NCBI RefSeq assembly: GCF_036906915.1
Contig: NZ_JBAKHX010000014.1
Span: 58,742-122,741, forward strand
DNA from: Phytohabitans sp036906915
Lineage (GTDB): Bacteria; Actinomycetota; Actinomycetes; Mycobacteriales; Micromonosporaceae
Reading direction: 5' to 3'
DNA: 64,000 nt
The position numbers and the translations under genes are program-made. The notes under the pieces are model-generated. The model did not search any database. It had not been told where the DNA came from and was given only the letters and a program-made list of their open reading frames with translations. Positions 59,395-64,000 of the stretch are shown one piece after another. Each line of letters starts with the position of its first letter. The stretch's first letter is position 1.

Positions 59395-60603
59395 CTAGCT
59401 GGCCTGCTCGGCGAGCTGGAGGAACTGCCGCTTCGACGCCAGCGCCTGCTCGGCCTCGCGGATGCGCTTGGCGTCGCCCGCCGCCTGCGCCCGGGCCAGC
59501 CGCTGCTCCGCCTCGGCGACCTGCTCGCGCATCTGCGTCAGCAGCGGGTTCGCGGACGGCTCCGTGCGCCGCCACGCCGACTCCATCGCGTGGCGTACCT
59601 TGTCTTCCACCGCCCGGAGACGGCGGTCGAGCCCGCCTGCGGCCTCGCGCGGCACCCGACCGAGGTCGTGCCACTGGCCCTGGATCTCGCGGAGCCTGAC
59701 CTGCGCACTGCGCGGGTCGGCATCTACGTCGATGGCCTCGGCCTCGGCGAGCAGCGCCTGCTTGCGCTCGAGGTTGCCCCGCTGCTCGGCGTCGCGGGCC
59801 GAGAAGACCTCGCTGCGCCTCGTGAAGAACGCGTCCTGCGCGGCCCGGAACCGCTCCCAGAGCCGCTGCTCAGCCTCCTTCGAGGCGCGCGGTGCGGCCT
59901 TCCACTCGGTCATCAGCTCCTTGAGCCGGGCCGCGGTGGGTGCCCAGTCGGTCGACTCGGCGAGCGACTCCGCCTCGACCACCAGATGCTCCTTGGCGCC
60001 CTGGGCCTGCTTGCGCTGGGCGTCGAGCGTCGCGAAGTGGGCGCCGCGCCGGCGGGTGAACGAGTCACGCGCGGCGGCGAACCGCTTCCACAGCTCACCG
60101 TCGGTCTTCTTGTCGACCCCGCGGATCGTCTTCCACTCGTCGAGGATCTCCTTGAGCCGGTCGCCGGCCGTCTTCCAGCCGGTGGACTCGGCGGCCAGCT
60201 TCTCGGCCTCCTCGACCAGGCCGGTCTTGCGCGCGAGCGCCTCGGCGCGGGCCGCGTCGCGAGCCGCGCGGGCGGCGCCGGCCTTCTCCTCGGCGGAGGC
60301 GGCCAGCTTGTCGAGGCGGGCGTTCAGCCCGTCGATGTCGCCGACCACGTGGGCCTCGGCGAGCTCGGTGTGCAGCCGCCGGATGCTCGCGAGCGAGTGC
60401 GCCGGATCCGCGGCTCCGGAGTTCAGGCGGGCCTCGACCAGATCGACCTCGGTGACCTTGTCGGCGAAGCGCCGCGCGAAGTGGGCCAATCCCTCCTCGG
60501 GCGGCCCGGCCTGCCAAGATCCGACCACGCGCTCGCCCTCGGCCGTCTTGACGTACACCGTGCCGTCGGCGTCCACCCGACCGAAGGTGGTCCAGTCGCT
60601 CAT
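59395..60603 (-). CDS. DUF349 domain protein
   Basis: A 402-residue soluble, highly charged coiled-coil protein with DUF349 repeats. Each repeat has a Trp-centred helix pair, seen in STGWKTAGDRLKEILDEWKTI, STDWAPTAARLKELMTEWKAAP and RSAQVRLREIQGQWHDLGRVPR. The N-terminal 60 residues form a separate small domain (TTFGRVDADGTVYVKTAEGERV). The exact role is not known; the gene is a steady neighbour of miaA and dapF in actinobacteria. It is divergent from the class III dioxygenase-like gene, with 205 bases between them. Confidence 0.85.
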   Translation of the reverse strand: MSDWTTFGRVDADGTVYVKTAEGERVVGSWQAGPPEEGLAHFARRFADKVTEVDLVEARLNSGAADPAHSLASIRRLHTELAEAHVVGDIDGLNARLDKLAASAEEKAGAARAARDAARAEALARKTGLVEEAEKLAAESTGWKTAGDRLKEILDEWKTIRGVDKKTDGELWKRFAAARDSFTRRRGAHFATLDAQRKQAQGAKEHLVVEAESLAESTDWAPTAARLKELMTEWKAAPRASKEAEQRLWERFRAAQDAFFTRRSEVFSARDAEQRGNLERKQALLAEAEAIDVDADPRSAQVRLREIQGQWHDLGRVPREAAGGLDRRLRAVEDKVRHAMESAWRRTEPSANPLLTQMREQVAEAEQRLARAQAAGDAKRIREAEQALASKRQFLQLAEQAS

Positions 60604-60808
60604 GTGCCCATCCTCGTTCTCCCGGCGTCACCGGGTGGGGGTTCCCCGGCAGCCGCCGCCACAGCGCAGTAAGTTTGCAGCGGAGTATCCCCCGGCATTG
60701 TCACAGGTCCAACCCCGTCCGCGTCGAGCGCCTGAAGACGACCGTGACCATACGGTGTCCTTGGTCGGCTTGTGCACGACACAGTTGGCTGACCATTACG
60801 GTTGGTGC

Positions 60809-61489
60809 GTGCCTCTGGTAGCCGCAGCGGTCTGCCCCCATCCGCCCATGATCGTCCCAGAGATCGCAGGTGGCGCCGCGTCAGAACTCGACAGCCTGCG
60901 CGCCGCATGCGACTTCGCGGTGCGCCGGCTCGCCGACATTGGCGCTCCCGTGATCGTTCTGGGTAGTGGTACATCGACAATAGACTATGAATCTCCGGTT
61001 CGCGTGTCGCTGTCGTCGTGGGGGCTGCCGGGCGACGAGGTCGCCGATCCGCTACCCCTCAGCCTGTCGGTCGGCGCGTGGCTGGTCAATCGGATACCGG
61101 GTCGAAACGTCACCTGTCGGATGCTCGCGATCGCGACCGACGCATCCGCCGATGAGTGCGCCGGGCTCGCCGGGCGGCTCGCCACCGGCCCGTACGCGCT
61201 ACTCGTGATGGGAGACGGCACGGCCCGCCGGGGGATAAAGGCGCCTGGGTACGACGATCCGCGCGCGCAGCCGTACGACGAATCGGTCGCCCGGGCCCTC
61301 GCCACCGCGGACGTCGACGCACTGCGCGCCCTCGACCCGGACCTGTCCGCGAAGCTGATGGTGGCCGGTCGGGCGCCCTGGCAGGTGCTGGCCGCGGCGG
61401 CGGCCGGCGGCTCGTGGCGCGCGTCGCTGACCTACGACGACGCGCCCTACGGCGTCGCGTACTTCGTGGCCAACTGGGAGACCGCGTGA
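60809..61489 (+). CDS. Class III extradiol dioxygenase subunit B-like protein
   Basis: A 226-residue protein of the LigB-like fold: MPLVAAAVCPHPPMIVPEIAG at the start carries the conserved Pro-His-Pro-Pro. Later stretches are PVIVLGSGTSTID, ALLVMGDGTARRG and KAPGYDDPRAQPYDESVARAL. Whether it binds iron or has dioxygenase activity is unknown; actinobacterial members next to miaA lack a known substrate. The GTG start sits six bases after TACGGT with no ribosome binding site, so the mRNA may be leaderless. Its TGA overlaps the miaA start (GTGA), which implies coupling to tRNA-modification and lysine genes downstream. Confidence 0.82.
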   Translation: MPLVAAAVCPHPPMIVPEIAGGAASELDSLRAACDFAVRRLADIGAPVIVLGSGTSTIDYESPVRVSLSSWGLPGDEVADPLPLSLSVGAWLVNRIPGRNVTCRMLAIATDASADECAGLAGRLATGPYALLVMGDGTARRGIKAPGYDDPRAQPYDESVARALATADVDALRALDPDLSAKLMVAGRAPWQVLAAAAAGGSWRASLTYDDAPYGVAYFVANWETA

Positions 61490-62376
61490 GTTCTGTGCTG
61501 GCCGTGGTTGGGCCGACCGCCGCGGGTAAGTCCGCGCTCGGCGTCGCGCTCGCGCACGCGCTGGGCGGCGAGGTCGTGAACGCCGACTCCATGCAGCTCT
61601 ACCGGGGCATGGACATCGGCACCGCCAAGCTGACCCCAGCCGAGCAAGAAGGCATACCGCACCATCTTCTGGACATCTGGCACGTTACCGAGCCGGCGAG
61701 CGTTGCCGAGTACCAGACATTGGCCCGCGCCGCCGTCGACGACGTCCGGGCGCGCGGACGGGTGCCGATCCTGGTAGGCGGCTCAGGGCTGTACGTGCGG
61801 GCGGTGCTGGAGGAGTTCGAGTTCCCCGGCACCGACCCGGCGGTACGGGCCGAGTTGGAGGCGGCGCTCGCCGAGCACGGTCCCGCGCCGCTGTACGAGC
61901 GGCTGCGCGCCGCGGACCCCGAGGCCGCTGCGAAGATCCTGCCCAGCAACGGCCGCCGGATCGTCCGGGCGCTGGAGGTCATCGTGCTGACCGGCGGGCC
62001 GTTCACCGCGACGCTGCCCGAGCCCAAGCCGTACTACGACGCGGTGCAGATCGGCGTCGACCGCACCGACCTCGCCTCCCGCGTGGCCGACCGGGTCGAC
62101 CTGATGTTCGCCGCCGGACTGGTCGACGAGGTGCGGACCCTGGCCAATCAGGGCCTTCGGGAAGGGCGCACGGCCAGCCGCGCGCTCGGATACCAGCAGG
62201 TGCTCGCCCACCTGGAGGGTTCGCTCACCGAGGCGCAGGCGCGGGAGGAGACCGTGCGGGCCACCAGGCGGTTCGTGCGGCGGCAGCGCACCTGGTTCGG
62301 CCGCGACCCGCGGATCACCTGGCTGGACGCGACCCAGCCGAACCTGGTCGAAGCCGCCCTGGCCGTTGCGGGATGA
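61486..62376 (+). CDS. miaA: tRNA dimethylallyltransferase MiaA
   Basis: A 296-residue prenyltransferase that adds dimethylallyl to A37 of tRNA, giving the substrate of MiaB. The P-loop GPTAAGKS is at residues 9-16. EVVNADSMQLYRGMDIGTAK, LVGGSGLYVRAVL, SNGRRIVRALEV and RTASRALGYQQVL are the family motifs, and RRFVRRQRTWFGRDPRITWLD closes the protein. The GTG start overlaps the previous stop, and the stop overlaps dapF as ATGA. Confidence 0.95.
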   Translation: MSSVLAVVGPTAAGKSALGVALAHALGGEVVNADSMQLYRGMDIGTAKLTPAEQEGIPHHLLDIWHVTEPASVAEYQTLARAAVDDVRARGRVPILVGGSGLYVRAVLEEFEFPGTDPAVRAELEAALAEHGPAPLYERLRAADPEAAAKILPSNGRRIVRALEVIVLTGGPFTATLPEPKPYYDAVQIGVDRTDLASRVADRVDLMFAAGLVDEVRTLANQGLREGRTASRALGYQQVLAHLEGSLTEAQAREETVRATRRFVRRQRTWFGRDPRITWLDATQPNLVEAALAVAG

Positions 62377-63182
62377 TGGATCACGTGCGTTTCCTCAAGG
62401 GCCACGGCACCGGCAACGACTTCGTGCTCCTGCCCGATCTCGACGGGCGGCTGACGCTCACGCCGAAGCTCGTCGCCGCGCTCTGCGACCGCCGCCGCGG
62501 CATCGGCGCCGACGGCGTCCTGCGCGTCGCCCGCTTCGACGGCGACGGCGCCGAGTTCTTCATGGACTACTGGAACGCCGACGGGTCGCTCGCCGAGATG
62601 TGCGGCAACGGCGCTCGCGTGTTCGCGCGCTACCTGGTCACGGCCGGCCTCGCGGCCGGCACGATCCCGTTCATGACCCGGGCCGGGATCGTGCGCGCGG
62701 TGGTCGAGGACGACGCCATCTCCGTCGACATGACACCACCCAAGGTGTACGGGGTGAGCACCGCGACCCTGGCACACCTGACCCTTGCCGGTGCGGCTGT
62801 CGACGTCGGCAACCCGCACCTCGTCTGCGCACTGCCGGCGTCGGTGCCCCTGGAGTCGCTCGACCTCAGCCGCGCACCGGAGTTCGACACCGACTTCTTC
62901 CCCGCCGGCGTCAACGTCGAGTTCGTCACCCCGGTGGCCGAGCGGCACGTGCGGATGCGCGTGTACGAGCGGGGCTCCGCCGAGACCATGTCCTGCGGCA
63001 CCGGAGCCTGTGCAGTGGCGGCCGTGGCACTGCGCGACGCCGGCCTGGACGACGGCCCCGTGACCGTCGACGTGCCCGGTGGCCGGGTCATCGTCAGCTT
63101 CGACGGCGGCGAATGCTGGCTGCGTGGCCCGGCGGTACTCGTGGCCGAGGGCGACGTCGACCTGGAGGCGGTGGGTGCGTAG
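62373..63182 (+). CDS. dapF: Diaminopimelate epimerase
   Basis: A 269-residue PLP-independent racemase that interconverts LL- and meso-diaminopimelate for peptidoglycan and lysine. The two catalytic cysteines are Cys77 (EMCGNGARVFARYL) and Cys208 (MSCGTGACAVAAVAL). FLKGHGTGNDFVLLPDLDG and GNPHLVCAL bind substrate. It is coupled to miaA by an ATGA overlap, and its end overlaps the next gene start. Confidence 0.95.
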   Translation: MMDHVRFLKGHGTGNDFVLLPDLDGRLTLTPKLVAALCDRRRGIGADGVLRVARFDGDGAEFFMDYWNADGSLAEMCGNGARVFARYLVTAGLAAGTIPFMTRAGIVRAVVEDDAISVDMTPPKVYGVSTATLAHLTLAGAAVDVGNPHLVCALPASVPLESLDLSRAPEFDTDFFPAGVNVEFVTPVAERHVRMRVYERGSAETMSCGTGACAVAAVALRDAGLDDGPVTVDVPGGRVIVSFDGGECWLRGPAVLVAEGDVDLEAVGA

Positions 63183-63903
63183 CCCGCTCACGGTGGCACA
63201 CCGTGGATACTCCGCGGTCGCGCCCGAAAACACCCTGGCCGCCATCGAGGCCGCGCTGCGAAGTGGTGCCGAGTACGTCGAGATCGACGTGCACAGCACC
63301 GCCGACGGCGTACCGGTGGTGGTGCACGACGCCACCGTCGACCGCACCACCGACGGCACCGGCGAGGTAGCGGCGCTGAGCAGCGGGTACGTCACCGGGC
63401 TGGACGCCGGAGCCTGGTACTCGCCGGTCTACGCGGGCCAGCGGGTGCCCACCCTCGACCAGGTGCTCGACCAGCTGGCACGCTCGAAGGCCCGGCTGCT
63501 GCTGGAGGTTAAAGGCCCACGCACGCGCGCCGACGTGGCCCGGATCGTGGCGACCGTGACCGGCCGCGGGCTGGCTGACCGGGTACTGCTGCAGAGCTTC
63601 GACGAGCAGGTGCTGCACGACGCGCGCGACCTGGCTCCGCAGCTGCGCCGGGCACTGCTGCGCGACGAACTGGACCCCGACCCGGTGGCCGCCGCGAAGG
63701 CGGTGGGCGCGGTGTCGTACAACCCGTACGTGCCCGCAGTCCTAGGCCGGCCCGGTGTGGTGGCCGAGCTGAACGCGGCCGGACTCGGGTGCATGGTGTT
63801 CACCGTCGACGAGCCGGAGCACTGGCGCGCGCTGACCGATCTCGGCGTGGACGCCATCATCACCAACCGTCCAGCCGCACTACGCGGCTGGCTCGGCGTC
63901 TAG
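63175..63903 (+). CDS. Glycerophosphodiester phosphodiesterase
   Basis: A 242-residue GDPD-family TIM barrel that hydrolyses glycerophosphodiesters to glycerol 3-phosphate and an alcohol. The catalytic signature is VAHRGYSAVAPENTLAAIEAA; the metal ligands follow in EYVEIDVHSTADGVPVVVHD. Later motifs are LLLEVKGP, LLQSFDEQVL and VFTVDEPEHWRALTDLGVDAIITNRP. No signal peptide is present, so it is cytoplasmic. The GTG at 63175 overlaps the dapF end by eight bases; longer frames have no support. It is the last gene of the block that begins at 60809. Confidence 0.9.
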   Translation: MRSPLTVAHRGYSAVAPENTLAAIEAALRSGAEYVEIDVHSTADGVPVVVHDATVDRTTDGTGEVAALSSGYVTGLDAGAWYSPVYAGQRVPTLDQVLDQLARSKARLLLEVKGPRTRADVARIVATVTGRGLADRVLLQSFDEQVLHDARDLAPQLRRALLRDELDPDPVAAAKAVGAVSYNPYVPAVLGRPGVVAELNAAGLGCMVFTVDEPEHWRALTDLGVDAIITNRPAALRGWLGV

Positions 63904-63924
63904 CGCTCGACACCGCACCGCACC

Positions 63925-64000
63925 GCGCGGCGGGGCGGGGCGGCGTGGGGCGGGGCGGCGTGGGGCGGGGCGGCGTGGGGCGGCGCTGCGTGGGGCGGCG
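63925..64000. repeat. GC-rich tandem repeat at the window edge
   Basis: A 15-base unit close to GGCGGCGTGGGGCGG is repeated about four times, with G-runs throughout, right after the phosphodiesterase gene. It continues to the edge, so its full extent is unknown. Confidence 0.65.

Noticed and set aside
59059..60672. 537-codon plus-strand frame
   Set aside because: It runs through the end of tetR and opposite the DUF349 gene, whose repeats are clear on the minus strand.

Overview
The window is high-GC DNA from an actinobacterium. GTG starts are frequent, several genes look leaderless, and the order DUF3046-recA-recX-rny, gluABCD, miaB and miaA-dapF is typical of actinobacterial chromosomes. 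A member of the Micromonosporaceae or a close relative is the best guess; this is inferred from gene content and style, not from a database search. No tRNA, rRNA, transposase, integrase or CRISPR array was found.

1-27,000 is an L-arabinose and arabinan utilisation region. On the minus strand lie a YtfQ-YtfR-YtfT-YjfF type furanose ABC transporter and, behind it, a secreted GH51 arabinofuranosidase that runs off the left edge. A LacI-type regulator points the other way. Then come two secreted GH43 enzymes (one with CBM42, one with CBM13), a cytoplasmic GH2 beta-galactosidase, a Tat-exported GH127 beta-L-arabinofuranosidase with an inserted LamG domain, an odd BTAD-CGNR fusion regulator and a small secreted protein. 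A second cluster holds a second LacI regulator, araB, araD and a ChvE-MmsA-MmsB monosaccharide transporter. Seven near-identical 14-bp palindromes of the type TGTTAACGTTAACA lie upstream of these units and tie them into one regulon. No araA is present in the window.

27,000-28,020 is a gene-free block holding a pyrimidine-rich tandem repeat, four copies of a 76-bp palindromic element built from four 19-bp modules, and a G-rich tract. Two more copies of the element lie at 36,854 (beside the remnant of a BKACE-type gene) and at 54,569 (between convergent genes).

28,000-46,700 is mostly core chromosome: leuE, a flavin-split-barrel/GNAT fusion divergent from a MocR regulator, udgX, a long-chain-type acyl-CoA dehydrogenase, an MFS transporter, DUF3046, recA, recX, rny, the glutamate transporter gluABCD, a vapBC pair whose toxin gene has lost a standard start codon, and miaB.

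46,700-56,260 has two more secreted plant-polymer enzymes (CBM2 pectate lyase PL1 and GH5-CBM2 cellulase). Between them is a four-gene operon (48,212-54,451) that matches nothing I recognise: a membrane-anchored protein, a HExxH metallopeptidase-like protein, a paralogue of it with the metal site erased, and a long TPR protein. This is the best candidate for an undescribed system.

56,390-64,000 holds an MMPL exporter and its TetR regulator around a 38-bp palindrome, a DUF349 protein, a class III dioxygenase-like protein, miaA, dapF and a glycerophosphodiester phosphodiesterase, ending in a GC-rich tandem repeat.
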